Part shown: in pieces, positions 1-15,400 of the stretch | Position numbering within the stretch: the stretch's first letter is position 1 | Layout of the letters: each line of letters starts with the position of its first letter | Assembly: GCA_038501625.1 (NCBI GenBank) | Contig: JAZAYU010000087.1 | Coordinates: 2,669,066-2,733,065, forward strand | Length of the DNA stretch: 64,000 bases | Direction of reading: 5' to 3' | Source: Corbicula japonica | Taxonomy: Eukaryota; Mollusca; Bivalvia; Venerida; Cyrenidae | Position numbers and translations under genes: made by a program | Notes under the pieces: model-generated | Seen by the model: only the letters and a program-made list of their open reading frames with translations | Told to the model about the DNA's origin: nothing | The model's database searches: none

Positions 1-284
1 AATTGAAACAAAAATTTTTTTGGTAACTGAAAACCATCAGTTTTATAAAACATGCTGTTTAAACTAAACATGAATAATTTTGCTGTTTAAACTAAAACCA
101 CGCCATTACAGAATACCGGTAGGGAATTTATTGTTTATGTGATAAATGTAAACCCTAAAAAAATGTGCGGACTTGCACTGTCTGAAAAGTATCTAAACAG
201 TTTCCTTGAAGCATTTTAAATGCTTCTCGGAAAGGCAGGCTACTCTGGGTCTATAATGTCACACAGGCCATAAGCTGAACATAC

Positions 285-433
285 CACAAAGTTTTGTTGT
301 AGAATTTGGCAGCTTTCTCCATTTGTTCTTTCATATGTTGACGTTCCTGGCGTCTTCGAGTCACAAACTGGCGCCATCTGTTGGCTGTTCTCTTGGCAAG
401 AATATGTTCATGGCACTCATCTGCTATCACAAT
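285..433 (-). CDS. SFI1: SFI1-like exon 30 (last visible)
   Basis: Acceptor TTTTCAG at 434-436. It carries a Trp repeat (ANRWRQF). A strong donor GTATGT at 284-279 splits a Trp codon after TTGTG and would carry the frame out of the window. If that donor is not used, translation stops at TAG 251-253. The donor reading is preferred because the reading frame suggests another LW repeat start. Confidence 0.75.
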
Positions 434-3400
434 CTGAAAACAAAATGTTTGTCTTTTGTTAATAATAAAAAACATTCTAGATTACAAATAACAAACATTT
501 TGTGGTGTTAATGCAATTTTAAAAGGTAAAGAACAACTTTTGAACCTTAGTGAATCTACCCTATTTTTCACAGTAAAATACTAGAAGCGGATCCAGTAGG
601 GGTTTGTTGGTGTTTAACAATTAGTTGAGCCCCAATTTGGTCACCAATATTAAAAGAGGTTTTGGACAGAAGGTTGTGAATTAACTTGTAACTACCCTTA
701 GACTGAGCCAAACGAACCTTTTTTCTGGAAATTTTGCAACAATCTCTTAACACTCACCTTAAGTCTAAAGTCCCAATGTTCTAGAGCCTTTTTCATAAGC
801 GTAATGTTCTTGTCATGGATAACTCTAGTTGCCATGTCAGACAACTCGACACAGTAGTCAAACCTTGTCTTCACCAGGTACCAGTATTTCTTCATGATGC
901 GTAGATTACGTTTACGAGTGAACGCTGCCTCAAGGCGCCGGAGATTGTTCTGTTTCCGGGTGTATACCAACCAGGCTTTGAACACACTGTTTAAGAAATT
1001 AAATACAGAATTTACATCCTCACAGAAATTTTGCGCAGAAACATCTTCTTTGTAAAAGATACCAGAGTTAATAGCTTAATCAGTTTTGAAAACCAGGATT
1101 TATTACTTTAAACAAAGCTTGTTTTGGACTAGAGTTGCAAATCTCATAGATTTCAATAAAAAATGTCATGCTTATGCATATTTAAAGCATCCAAATTTCA
1201 CAAAAGCAGTTAACAAAATGTACAGTTTTTGTCTGTGTTTGGGGAATGACTCATCCACACATAATTGTGAATTTTAGCGGCATATTACTTCCGATCGAAC
1301 CTAATTGATCTTATTCTTTGATGGTTACTAATAGTCCTTTACTCCATAAATAAGGGTTTTATAACCTGTGTGAACAGTGTAGATCCAGATCAAACAGTAA
1401 ATCCAATCTGTCTTATCAGGACCTACACTGATCGCTTCTTGGTCAGAAATAACCTAATGAATTGAAAAAGCAAACTGTGTAGATTCTGATCTGATTGAAT
1501 GGATGTGCAATCTGATCTGGATCTATTGATCTGCACTATTTGCCCATGGATAACAGCTGAATCCCAGGCTGAAGGTTACAAAACTGAGATTGGAAACCAG
1601 TCTCAAATCTCAAGCACCTGATTAGCTGAAATGGCGACCAGCCGCAATTTCAGCCAAACAGATGCTTAAGATTTGAGACTGGTTTCCATGCTCAATTTTA
1701 TAACCTTGGGCACAGGATTAAGCTGAATTCATTTTACATAAATTTTACATGAATCAAAATAAGTTACAATATATAATTCATCGTTAAGAAATTTTATCAT
1801 TTAAAGGTTTGTATAGGAATTGTGATACTATATACACTTATTTAAGCAAAACTTACGTCAGCTGAATTTTCAAGTTGGCATGACCACGTATTGACTTTCT
1901 TGCCTTGGCAACATTGAACCAGTATAGGAAGTACACTTTCTGAGTGCTTTGTTCTTTCTTTGTCACATGTTTCTGCAAAGTTTCTCTTCGTGAACGACAG
2001 CCTAAAGGAAAGAACATGGATCTGCTCAGATTGTCAAAAGAAAGAGATGTTTGTCTAGTATAAGGGTAAAGGTAACTTAATTTCAGCATTGTTAACACTT
2101 TCCTCCATATATACACCTTAAAGGCATTGGCCATAACAGTGTTATCTGGTCAAGAATAGAAAAAATTCGAGTACCTACATTTAAGTCTCATTCCCAAAAG
2201 TCACAAGTACTTTTTTATTTTAGTTTGCAATTTTGTTCAGTTTCTGGGAGGATTGGGGACTATATTTAAGTTATGTTTAACTAAACGTATAAAACAATTT
2301 TTTTTTCACAAAATGGTACTTTACCAAGAAGATCACTAAGCACCAGACTTCACAACCATGTAAGCATAACAAGCGTATGAGTCTGGTAAATACATTAAAG
2401 AAATTACAAGTTTAAGCCAACACCTCAGACTTTTGGATGAACAGACTGAAAGACAAACATGCAATCACTTTGTTTGGATTTTTTCTCTGAAAAATGCTAA
2501 GAAAAAAGGTGCCAGTGAACCTCTGGCTGCAGGCAATATGCTGGGTAGTAAGGAACCAGATTCTAAACATAATTATTTTCTGCTTGTAAAAAGACGAGAT
2601 AATACTGATGTATTTCTCAGTTCATAAAATGAGGTGTACCTTTGGCTCCTGACTTCCAGGCACTCAGCATGGTAGTTAGGAACCTCATATTGAACACTCT
2701 TTCTGCCTGGATACACATCAGCTCTGTTCTCCACGTCTGCAGACAGTGTAAGGTAAGCCCCTGGTTCTTCTTGTATAAGTACACATCTAGCACCTCGTAT
2801 CTATCCAGGTTCTTCTGGTGGGCTGACTTCCACTTTGCAAACAATCTTCCCATCTGGAAGCATAATAAGTTTCTTGCATGAGTGTGAGGTGAAGATGGAA
2901 AAATCTGTCACCGAGGGGAAACTGTTTTGCGGGAACAAGGCTCTGCCAAGTTCCTGCCAAAACAGTTCACCCGAGGTGACAGAATTTTCTATCTTTACCG
3001 AATGTCTCATGCAAGATACTTTTTCTTGCATACCTTTTACTGTTCATAACATTTGTGTTTATTTATACAAACTTATTTTTGTTTTCTTACACGGAAATAT
3101 TGACGTAAACGAAAACCTTATTTTGTAAATGACGTCACTAACTTGACTTTATTACTTCAGATACTTGAAGACATGACGTCACTCATGTAGAACGCATACG
3201 TTATCTTTTCCCTAGGGAAAAGATAAGATTTTCTTTCCCCGGTAAATCACACGGAAATTCTTATGCGCTATGCATAAAAACATTTAATTGCCTTGGTGCA
3301 ATAACAGTATATCTCCTTCATACTTTAATGGCACTTACACTTTTTTTGCGCTAAATTGATGTTTTAACTTTTTATCTTAAGAATTTAACCCTTTACTTCA

Positions 3401-6400
3401 TAGACTTGTATGAACCAACAGTGTAGATCCATATCAGACTGGGCATCTGTGCCATCTGACCAAGATCTACACTGTTCACTTAAATAAATTAGGATATTTC
3501 TGACCAAGAAGCAAACAATATAGAAACAGATCAGTCTGAATGTCTGCAAATCTGATGAGGATCTACAATGTTCACATTTAATCATTAGGATATTTCTGAC
3601 TTAGAAGCAAACAGTATAGATCCAGATCAGATAGCATGTATGTGCCAGCTGATCTGGATTTACAATGTTTCCCATACAGTTCCACAACCCGTGTGCATCC
3701 AGATCAGCCAGCACATCTGCCATAAGATCTGGATCCACACAGTTTACTTTAAGATTCATTATGTTATTTCTGACCAAGAAGCAAACAGTGTAGATCCTGA
3801 TCATACTGCAAGAATGTGCAGGCTAATATAATCTACACTGGTTGCTTAGGGGATATCAGTCATATCTCGTTGGGTATAGGGTAAATTAATGAAATTTTAA
3901 CCCTTTCCTCCATAGATAAAGCTTTATTGCGTGGACGAACAGTTTAGATCCAGATCAGTTTAGATGCCATCTGATCAGGATCTAAACTGTTCGCTTTTTT
4001 ATTCATTAGGTTATTTCTGACCAATATGCAACCAGTGCAGATCCTCATCAGATGGCACGGATGTGCTGGCTGATCTGGATCTACACTGGTCACACATGCG
4101 TAAAAATGCATATAAATGGATGAAAGGGTTAAAATCTTGAATCAAAAAAGGATAGTCAAAGAACTTAGATTTTTGACCTACCTGTTGTGTCTGGAACCGT
4201 TTCTGAAGATTTATCCCCCTTGTTTTCTGAGCTTTTCTTCTCCAGTGTGCTGCCAAGCGCAGCACTCTTTGCTGCAGTAATTGCTCTTGTTTCTGATGTA
4301 TTTTCTGGCACTCCTGATAACATGTTCGCCACTGGCGAAAAGCCCGCTTTGCCTAGAATTAAAAATTCACTATCTTATGAATGATATTCTGAATAAAGGT
4401 AACACTCCAAAACATATTTTGTCCATAAAAACTTTACAACAGAAAAGTGCAACCTTTACTAGTAAATACCACAGTACAAATCTTTCCAAGCTCCTTACAC
4501 ATCTTCTCCCAAAATAGTGACTAGATTTTTACCCCAACACATGCACCACAGTGACAACACTGAGACTGGTCTCTGGTCTGACACTGGTCTGTTCTGAGAT
4601 GCACAGTTTCAACTAATCAGATTGCTGATATGTTAGACTAGTCTCCAATCTGTGTTTCATAACCTTGGAACAAGGAACCAAATAAGGTGTAGTTCTCACT
4701 ACTGACTTGATTTAGTCCAACAATGTTACAAGACTTTTCGTGGTCAACCTTTAAATTTTCACCTATTTTCTATACATGGCATTTTTGCAATTACAAGATT
4801 GTAATCTAAAAGTGTTCTTTTTGTTTTGTAAATGTATTAAAGAAGAACCAAAAGCACAGGGCCCAAGATCATAAAACTGGGATAGGTGACCAGTTTCAAA
4901 TCTCAAGCATAAGACTGGTTGAATTGGTGAAAAGTCATCATACCAGCCAATCAGATGCTTGAGATTTGAGACTGGTCTCCAATCTCAGTTTGATCTAGGG
5001 CCCAGGTCAAGTGTGAAATAAAATAAGTCAAAATTACACATGTGCCAAATAAAGTGAGATGGAAAAGTTTACCAGTGCAGTGTACGAGATGAGTTGACAC
5101 TTCAGCTGCTTTTGTTTGAGATCCTTCTGCCAGACTGCCACACTCTGCCAGGCGTACAGTACCCTACAACAACAAAATAGAGCAATTTAGAAATTTAGAG
5201 GAATGCTAAACTTCACCATATAATAACCAGGTCCCAAGATCATAAAAGTAAATCTGGAGATCAGTCTCAAATCTCAAGCATCTGATTGGCTGAAATGGCA
5301 ATCAGATCCTTGAGATTTGAGACTGATCTCAAATCTTAGTTTTATGACCTTAATTACATTCTATCAAATCTTGTATACAGTGAAACCTGCGTTAGCAACC
5401 ACCTGTCTTAAAGAGCCAGTTTGAATATGACCTAAACTGACATTTTGTTCTAATTTGTTACTGTCTTTAACAGCCACCTTTGTTCACCAGCCACTTTTTG
5501 TCACTCCCATGGGTGGCTGCTAAAGACTGGTTTGACTGTATCTTCTATACTTGATCTTTTGCTCAAACATGATATTTATTACATGCTTAACCCTTTACTC
5601 CAGATATATGGGTGTTTTTTTCTGCATGTGCGACCTGTGCAGATCTAGATCAGCAGGCACAATGTGCCATCTGTTCTGGATCTACACTGGTGCTTCTTGG
5701 TCAGAAATAACCTAATGAATGCAAAGAAAACAGTAAAGATCCTGTTCAGATGGCATGTAAGATGGATCTACAATGTTTGCCCATGTGTTCTTGCATACCA
5801 GATCAGGTCATCCGGTTATTGCACCCGTGTAGGAAATTTCGATCCTACACCCCCCCGTGTAGAATGAGTCACGTGAATGACGTCATATATTCAAGTTATT
5901 GACGTCATTTATAAAAACGGTTAGCGTTAATGTCAATATTTCAGCATAAGGAAAATAAAAAAGTTTGTATACATACATAGAAATGTTATAAATAATAAAA
6001 GGTATGCAAGAAAAAGTATCTTGCATGAGACATTCGGTAAAGATGGAAAAATCTGTCACCTCGGGTGAACTGTTTTGGCGGGAACTCGGCACAGCCTCGT
6101 TCCCGCAAAACAGTTAACCCTCGGTGACAGATTTTTCCATCTTCACCTCACACTCATGCATGATACTTATAGTAACAACTTAATCTCATGGAGTAGACGG
6201 TTAACATTTCACCAATTTCTGAATCACCAATTAAAACCACAAACCTCAGCATTAGTTTGGAATCATGCCACTCTGTGACTTTTTCATGTTTTTCTGACTC
6301 CGCTTTCCATACAGCAAACATCCTTGACACAAGATGTTGCTCATGTGACCTCGTCACAAACGCTGCAATCATCTTCCTTTGTCTTTGCTCTGTAACAAAC

Positions 6401-9400
6401 AACAGATACTGCTATAAAGATTGAAAAACAAGAGCTATCACTGAAGGTGATTAATACCCCCGCAATATGGCTTTGTCAGAGTATACAGAAATAATGTTCG
6501 CATCTTTTTAAAATGCGACACAAATTGTGCATGTATGTCATCTATATATAAAAATCTAAGTATTCGGTAAACAGAAAGTAGGTGAGCAAGGAGCATTAAA
6601 TCGCTTAACACCATATGGGAATATATGATAAAGCAATAAGCAAAATATCAGGCTGCTGCATGTTTCAGTTGCTAAGAAAACTACAACGGAAATTGTGCAT
6701 GTATGTGAAGTATGTGCACAAATCTAAGTATTCGGTAAACAGGAAGTAGATGAGCAAGGAGCATAAAATCGCTTTACACCATATGGGACTATAGGATAAA
6801 GCATTATGCAAAATATCAGGCTGCTGCATGTTATAGTTGGTTAGAAAACTGCGACGGAAATTGTGCATGTATGTAAAGTATGTGCACAAATCTAAGTATT
6901 CGGTAAACAGGAAGTAGATGAGCAAGGAGCATAATATCACTTTACACCATATGGGACTATAGGATAAAGCATTATGCATAATATCAGGCTGCTGAATGTT
7001 ATAGTTGCTTAGAAAACTGTGACGGAAAATTAACATGCCCTTTGGTTGATGTAATGCACCTTTAAAGTAACAAAACCTAAAATATTCGGCAAACAGGAAG
7101 TAGATGAGCAAGGAGCATGAAATTGCTTTACGCCATATGGGACTATAGGATAAAGCAATATGCATAATATCAGGCTGCTGCATGTTATAGTTGCTTAGAA
7201 AACTGCGACGGAAAATTAACATGCCTTTTGGTTGATGTAATGCACCTTCATAGTAACAAAATCTAAAAATATGCGGCAAACAGGAAGTAGATGAGCAAGG
7301 AGCATGAAATTGCTTTACACCGCATGGGACTATAGGATAAAGCAATATGCAAAATACCAGGCTGGTACATGTTATAGTTGCTGAGAAAACTGCGACGGAA
7401 ATTTTGTAACGGACGGACGGACGCACGGACGCACGCACGGACATGGGTAAAACAGTATATCCCCCTCTTCTTCGAAGCGGGGGTATAAAAAATTCGAAAA
7501 CTCATTGATTATGACAAATATAAAAATATAGCGGGCTCAGTTTGATTGAGCCAGTTCATGGGCAGTAAAAGAAATGCATATAACTGTCCAGGCTGCCTAG
7601 CCCCGGGTTGAGGGCTACTCAATATTTACACATATATGTATTGTGCTCAATGGCCTTCGAAGATGGTTAATTGATATCAGTACTTATTGGATGTATGGTG
7701 CAACTTTTTATGCCTCATAGCAAAAATAATGCTACTGTGAGCTTCAACAGTATTACAATACTGCATAACTGGTAACTTCTGTGGGATATGATGACTTTGC
7801 AATTTCATAAAACTGAGTTTAGAAACCAGTTTCAAATCTCAAGCTTCTCATTGGTCAGCTCTCAGACTGCTCAATTTCAACCAATCAGATTGCTGAGATC
7901 TGAATCAGGTCTTCAATGTTTACCTGATATACAGATTAATAATAAACTTGATCTTTATACTATAAAAACTCACTCTAATCGATAATCTAATACATGATCC
8001 CTTAGCAAAGTTTGAGTAGTACAAATTCATCTGTATGTGCAGTTTTAAATCTCTTGACTCTGACCAAAGCTTCATATTATAACAAAACCCAATTTTTAAC
8101 TTCTCCCATCTCCCAGCAATTTAAAAAAGAACAGAAATAAACACAGAAATTATAAAAACACAAAAATGAAAAGGCCGCTTCATTCAAAAATGTGTCTTTG
8201 GTTATGTTTTTCCACATTTTCAGTTTTTGCTGGTTTTTAAAAGAATACAACTTTATTTTTCATTTTCTGCAACACAATATAATTTTATTACAAAATATAA
8301 CCAATTTGTACATTAAATTATTCCTGCAAAATGTATAATAACCATTCAAGGCACAACATCAATATCTCGAAGACACATTTTCACAGGAAGGAGCTCAAAT
8401 GTTTAATAAGTACCTTTTTCAGCTAAAAAGGCAGAAAATATTATTTGCAGAAATAACCAGCAATATGGTAAAGAACTTGAATACAAATGTGTAGTTGTAT
8501 TATTGGTTTTTTTATTAATATTAAAAAAAATTAAACCCACACGAAATATAATGATGAATCCAGGATCTCAAATCCTGAAATAAGAACCTATTCCTAAAAA
8601 TAGCAGAGCTGTAAAACTCAATGTTACCTTTAGCCCACTGATGCCAAGAACGCAAGATGATGGCCTGGTGCGTCTGCCAGAAGTCTGTGTGGCGCTTTTC
8701 AACTTCATGTTTCTGTTTGTGTCGTAAACACCATGTTTTGAACACCTTTGAAGAAAAGAGAAAATAAAAACATCCATTAATGCCTAAAGAAAAGCACTTA
8801 CCATTTTGTAGATTGATTTTGAAATGACAACTCTTATAACAACCCTTTAACATACATATTACCTTATTTCAAGAAATTGAGGTGGTTTATCTATGAAAAA
8901 TCCTATGTGCTGCTAGTGTAGATCCTGATCAGCAAACAAATCTGTGAAGTCTTATCTGGATCTACACTGTTTGCTTCATGGTCAGAAATAATCTAAATGG
9001 TGGATATGCATGGGTGACACAAAAACTACAACATTAATATACTTAAAAACAAAAGCCAAGAAGATGCGTCAATGCAATGAAACCAGGATATGCATGCTGA
9101 TCTGGATCTGCTCTGGTTGCACATGGTATTAAAGCCATTTCCATGGAGTAACAGATTAAACTATTCCAGAAAAATAAGCCCTTCTTTAATCTTACTCCAA
9201 TGCACAATCAATCAAACAAGTAAAGTGTTTTTACCAGTTTTTTCCTCCTGTTATCCCTGAACTGCTCACACTTAATTCGTCTTTCATGTCTTTCCAAAGC
9301 CCAGTCACACCAAGCACCAAAGTACCTGAAAATGATGTGGAACAATTCAAGGGAGAGAACCACCAAAGTATCTGAAAATGCGGAATGGGAGAGAACCAGT

Positions 9401-12400
9401 CAACTAAACAACTGGGATTCACAATAAAAGCAATGCCATCTGCTCATTTTTATGACTTTATATCAAGGAATGACATCACATCAACTTCTCTAAAACATCT
9501 TTTCTCATCTAAGATCCTGTTTGCACATTTTAAATGCTTATCATAAATAACAGTTTTATGGAAAACAACAAAATAGATTTAAGAACTAGATGTGTGATTA
9601 GTTGAACACTTGTGTCGCCCTCTGGTGCTATTTCGGAATAAAAATGAAAAAACAAAAATGAGCATTACTCCATTAAATGTGACCTTGACCTAAAGAATTT
9701 GGCACCATCACCAGTGTATTGTCATAAGCAATATAATATAATATAGTTTCTTAAAGAAATATTGAGAAATGGCAAAGTTATAGCAAACGTATAGTTTTTA
9801 TGTCAAAATCCAAGTACAAAAAGGGGCATAACCATCAAATGTGACCTTGACCTAAAGAATTTGGCATCATCATGAGCGTGTTTTCATAAGCAATATAATT
9901 GATAAGTTTGATGAAGAAATATTAAGAAATGGCAAAGTTATAGCCAACGCTAAGTTTTCCTGATGGACAGATGGATGGACAAAGTGGTCCCTATGACATT
10001 TCTTTGAAAGGGTGACACAAAAACTACAACATTAATATACTTAAAAACAAAAGCCAAGAAGATGCGTCAATGCAATGAAACCAGGTTCTCTTCTTAAATT
10101 TTAAGTGAAAAAGGAGCATAACTATGACAAAATACAGTAAGAGATATGAAACAGGTCCAAATTATTGCTATTGTGATATCACGTCAGACAACTGTGCTAA
10201 GTTTCAAAACTCGATATTGAATGGTTACTGAGAAAATATGAACTTAAACAAAGCACTTAATGAAATGTTGACACCTGACCGACCAGTCACCCAACATCCC
10301 CCAATCTTATAACCAAGGTTTACCAAAGGAAACCTGTTTAAAAACACTTACCTTTCATACAGAATTTTATGGTAGACTTTCTTCAGTTTTGCTATCCTAC
10401 GATATTGGTTACACCACGTTGAGAATGCTTCCGAGACCGACTTCCGGTTGAGCTTGTACCGGAAAGTCCGTTCTCTGGGAATCAGTTCGCGCTCTGCATC
10501 AGTGATGTTCGTCCACAGATGAACTATTTTCTGTGTGTGCTGTTTATCTTGCGCCTAAAGACAAACAATATATCTATAAGAACTCAAATATATACAGCTA
10601 TTAAGACCACTTTTTGAATTGAACATTGAACAAAACCACCTCTCTGTTAAGACCACATTGGACTAAATCAAGAGGAGGTCTTATTTCTGGGCAGAAATTA
10701 GTGCAAATGGAAATAGTGGTCTTTATAAGGTGGTCTATTTTAAGGGCTGTCTTAAATAGATGTTTTACTGTATGCTTAGGGATAAAAATTTAAATGCGAC
10801 ATGTTTTGTCTGTATATATTAGCCATGCCATGTTATTACACCTCACATGATTAGTTTACTATATAGCGTAATGTGACGTCACAGGGAGATAATCGCTACT
10901 GTCACATATGCGACAGCATCATGTCACCCTCGCGTGGATCTAAAAATAAATATCTTGGAAATCCGATTACAAATTAGCTTCTACACATGCGTAATTGACC
11001 AAGGGAGATAAACGCATTTTTTTATCATTATTTGTAGCCGCTTATTGAGCATTATTGATTTTGGACTTCCGGCGCTTGATTTTGTTCCCAAACGAAATTT
11101 GGTCATAGTCAAGATCTCTAAAAAAACAAATGTTCGGTGTAATAAAATAAATATCACATCCCATTGGGGGAAACAGTACGAAATGTTAACCCTTGAGAAG
11201 GTAATGTCAACCTCGGCTAACGCCTTGGTTGACATTACTTCTCTCGGGTTAACATTTCATACTGTTTCCCCCAATGGGATGTGATATTTATATATTATAA
11301 GGGTGTTTGGGAAGTCAACCTTATTCCTTAAAATGTCATGAAGTGAACAGAAATGATATTGATGATTGTGCATGGTGTTCATTTGCCCCTGTCTTAACAA
11401 TCGTGTTAAAGATCCCAAAAATTATATTGATGTATTTTTTTAACCATTTAATCCCACAAATATGGCTATTATACATGGCAAATGGTGTAGATCCAGAGCA
11501 GCTGTTCACATCTATACTATCTGATCTGGATCTACACTGCTATATTTTTTTATTCATTTGGTTATTTATAACCATGAAGAAAACAGTGTAGATCCAGATC
11601 AGATGGCACAGATGTAAATGACTGATCTTGATCAATACTTTTTGCCCATGGATAATAGCCATATCCCATGGGTTAACCTGAGCCCTTCCATTCCTTGTGT
11701 ACATGCAGACATTTATTAAATGAAAGGAAAAAAGTGTAGACTCTGATTGGGTTTCACATACGAGTCTACATTTGTAGCAAATGTGACAGACTAATGATGA
11801 TCTAAACTGGTCACCGATTGGATATCAGCCATATCCCATCAAGTAAAAAGTTAACAGCCTTAAATCAAAATAAAAAATGCATCAGTAGCAAACTGACTTA
11901 CCTTAGTAAGCCACATAGGGAATACTTGTGTGTACACTTTAGTGGCGTAGTGTAGTTTAGCCAGTGTATTCATGCGTGTCTTTTCCTGACGATGGTTCCG
12001 GTACATAACCAGGCTTAACAATACCTTATGTTGTAGTACTTGATCCTAAATAAAGATTAATCAGGTCTACATGCAGACTGCAAAATTATTTTTTTTTTTA
12101 AACAATTTTGAGGAGTTACTAAATAGAATGCAATTCTCAAAATATTTTTACCATCAAATTGTGTAACAGTTAGTGTCAATAACTTCAAAAGGATTTTAGC
12201 CCTTTCCTCATACATGCCATATCCCCCGGCGGGGGGAAAAATCCCCCGGAATTTAGAGCCATCCCCTGGCCCCCCGGCGGGAGACGAAATTCCCCCGGAA
12301 TTAACAAAAGTTAAGAAAAACGGTATAAAAATGCATTTTTGTCGCTCTCATAACAGACATTTGTCTATACGCCGAATACACCGTTACGTATCTCGGACTC

Positions 12401-15400
12401 CTAACGGTTGTGTCAAAACGTTCCGAATTCGTCTAATTAGTTTCACCGAGAGGATTATCGATTATTTAGTGAGAATTGACACTTAACAGGATTGTTTATT
12501 GGATAATTGATTGTTTGCATAGGTGTGAATGAAATCACAAGTATACCGTCTGTTTTATGTACAATTAGCGGAGTTGTCAAAGGATTGAAGGTTTTTTATG
12601 ATGTCCAAAATATGTGTGTATCCGGATAATGGGACACTTTCGGATACTATTTATTCGTCTTTTGACCAACAATTAACGTTTTGGCACGTTTGCAAATTTT
12701 TTTTTTAATTACAAAGTAGGAAGAAATGACCAGTCAAGCTGATTCTTGCATTCTTGGAATAAAAATATAATAGCCATTGAAGCTGCAACATTTGATATAT
12801 TCAAGGACAGATCCAGATGGACTTCAGTAGTGTTGCTCGAACACAATCTTTGGGCAGCAATATTTAATTTTCATGGGGATTTTGAACAGAAAATAGAAAT
12901 TATAATGTAAATACACAAAGACTTTTCTAAACAAACCCCCTTAGCATACTTAGAAAGATCCAGACTGACTCCTGGTCTGGTTTGACTGCAGAGATCATAT
13001 GTTGAGCGTTCGAACTCAGCATCTGCAGCAAGTTAATAACATCCAAGTCCATGTTAATTAACTTAAATAATTGTTCTAACTGACGTTAGTCTGTGCTATG
13101 CACATCAGAGTTTGTCGGACAGTTCATATAGTGTTTGTTTTATATAGTTTTATTATGTGCTGACACCCTGTTACAAAAAAAAACATAATAAAAATATTGT
13201 TTAAATAAATGAGGATAAATATATTTAATATTGCATCTTAGTTTAGTTTCTAGTAAATTCCGCTTGTTTAGCCGCGTTAAAAAATCCCCTGGAATTATAT
13301 CGGAATCCCCTGGAATTTTGAACCAAATCCCCTGGAATGCTTTCCAGAAATATGGCATGTATGCCTTTCCTCCATATATATGCATTTTTACGCATGTGCG
13401 ACCAGTGTAGATCCAGATCAGCTTGCACATCCTTGCTGTCTGATCAGGATCTGTTCTTGTCACTTTTTGGTCAGAAATAACCTAATAAATCAAAAAGCGA
13501 ACAGTGCAGATCCTGATCAGATGGCACGTCTGATCTACACCGGCTGATCTGGACCTACACTGTTCGCTCATGCAATAAAGGTGTCTATGGAGGAAAGGGT
13601 TAGTGAGTATTGGTGTCAATCTGGTAAGCAGCCGCTGAGTACAAACAAGGGTTTCACTTACCCTTGACTGACACAGCCGCCATTTCAAAGGGCCAAAACA
13701 ATTTTACCTTTAAAGTTATTTATATACTGAAAGAAAAAAGTTTAGCAAGTTTTTCACACATATTATTTTTTCTTTTTGAGCTTTCGAATGAAGACGTTTT
13801 TATATGTAAATGATGTGCTTATCGGTGCTCTTTACACATCTATTGTGTTTGTTCGAAAACCGTGTATTTTATCGGCGAAGCGTAAGAAAATCAAAAATCA
13901 CGTGTAATGTAAGCACTTCAATTTCGTTAGCGTGTAGAGTCGAGTAATGTACCTCATTGTTTTGAGCTGTTACCACAAACAAAATAACCAGTTTAAAACT
14001 CGAAGAAATTCCAATGGGGCGTCACCCAGGAATGACGTTAGAAGAACGTCAAAGAGCTGTAGGTATGCTCCACGCTGGTATGACGGCAGGAGCGGTCGCT
14101 CGGCATTTCAATCGCCATGAATCTACAATTAGTCGCCTAAGAAACCGTCTGAGGGAGACAGGACGAGTCAACGACAGACCCAGATCAGGAAGACCACGGA
14201 AAACAACGCCACGCGAAGACCGTCACATCACGACGCTTTCTCGATGTAACCGGTTTATGTCCAGTGGGAAGATAGCCCGAGATCTCATGAATACTACTGG
14301 GACTAGGTTGTGCCTCAGAACTGTAGATATTGAACTCCTTGTGATTTTTGACGCCTTACCCCTAACGTCTTTCAGGCTGTACAGTGAGCTAAGGCAACAG
14401 GGTTTTGTAAATTTATTGTTACAAACCCATTGAAAACTAAATGCTTTATCCAATTATGTACTTGGTTTAAGTCAAATTGGTATAGTTTCAATAAACCAGT
14501 AAAATATTTCCAAACTTGCTCAACTTTTTTCTCTCAGTATATTACTGAAATGAATTTCCACTCATGGGTTGAAAATCTGAAGGGTCAAAATGAGCATTTC
14601 ATGGATTTTCAAGAGTCAAAACCAAGTCTCAGAGGTCAAATGGAGCCCCCGATAAATAATATTTGTTGAAAGAAGTTGTTTCAAGGTTCATAAAAAAGAA
14701 AACTTTATGATTTCTTACATAATGATGTTGGGCAAGCTTCATAGCTTTGTATTGTTGCACCCAGGCAGTGTAATACTGTCGAACTGTAAGCTCCTGGTGT
14801 ACACTGATCATCTGTGTAGTTAGAAGCTTGAAATCTCGCTGGCGAGCCGTGTATTCCTTCCACTGTTCAAACATAATGCTGACTGGCCAATGGCGTAGTC
14901 TGGTCACTACTGTTACTACAATCTCCTGATGAAAGATTGGAAAATGATTAATGTTTTTCATTGAATTACATGTATAAAGCTTTCTCAGTGAATTTTAACT
15001 GTTTTCAAACTGTGGAATACCGGTTTATTTTTACTATTTTTACCGAACTACTTTTTAAAAACTTGTTACCCTCTTTTCTTTTTTGTTTTCAAATTAATTA
15101 CCAAGAAAACATTAAATAGAAAGATAGTTTGTTTGTTTCACAGAAATAATGATTTTATTCCACTGATGAACACCAAACGCTGAGATTTTCACTTGTGTCT
15201 AGGCTACTTGTGAACATCAGTTTGCAGTGTTTAAATGTGAAATGAAATCAGTATTTCATTGAAACAAACAAATATCCTTAATATATCTATGTATTTATGT
15301 AGGGATTCAGTGTTTTGAAAAACAATCATGATCACTGTACACTGAAACTCATTTTTAACCAGAACCCCTTTATTTTCATGTGTGCCAATAACTGATTTAA

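Noticed and set aside
251..285. TAG at 251-253 as the true end of the SFI1-like protein
   Set aside because: A strong GTATGT donor precedes it in a phase that keeps the Trp codon, so continuation is more likely. The stop cannot be fully excluded.
2801..3128. Overlapping ORFs on both strands across 2.8-3.1 kb
   Set aside because: They arise from the family C palindrome, which reads similarly on both strands.
6665..7444. Minus-strand ORF of 259 codons
   Set aside because: It is a read-through of the HINE-like tandem core. The protein is itself repetitive and matches the ~165-bp DNA unit.
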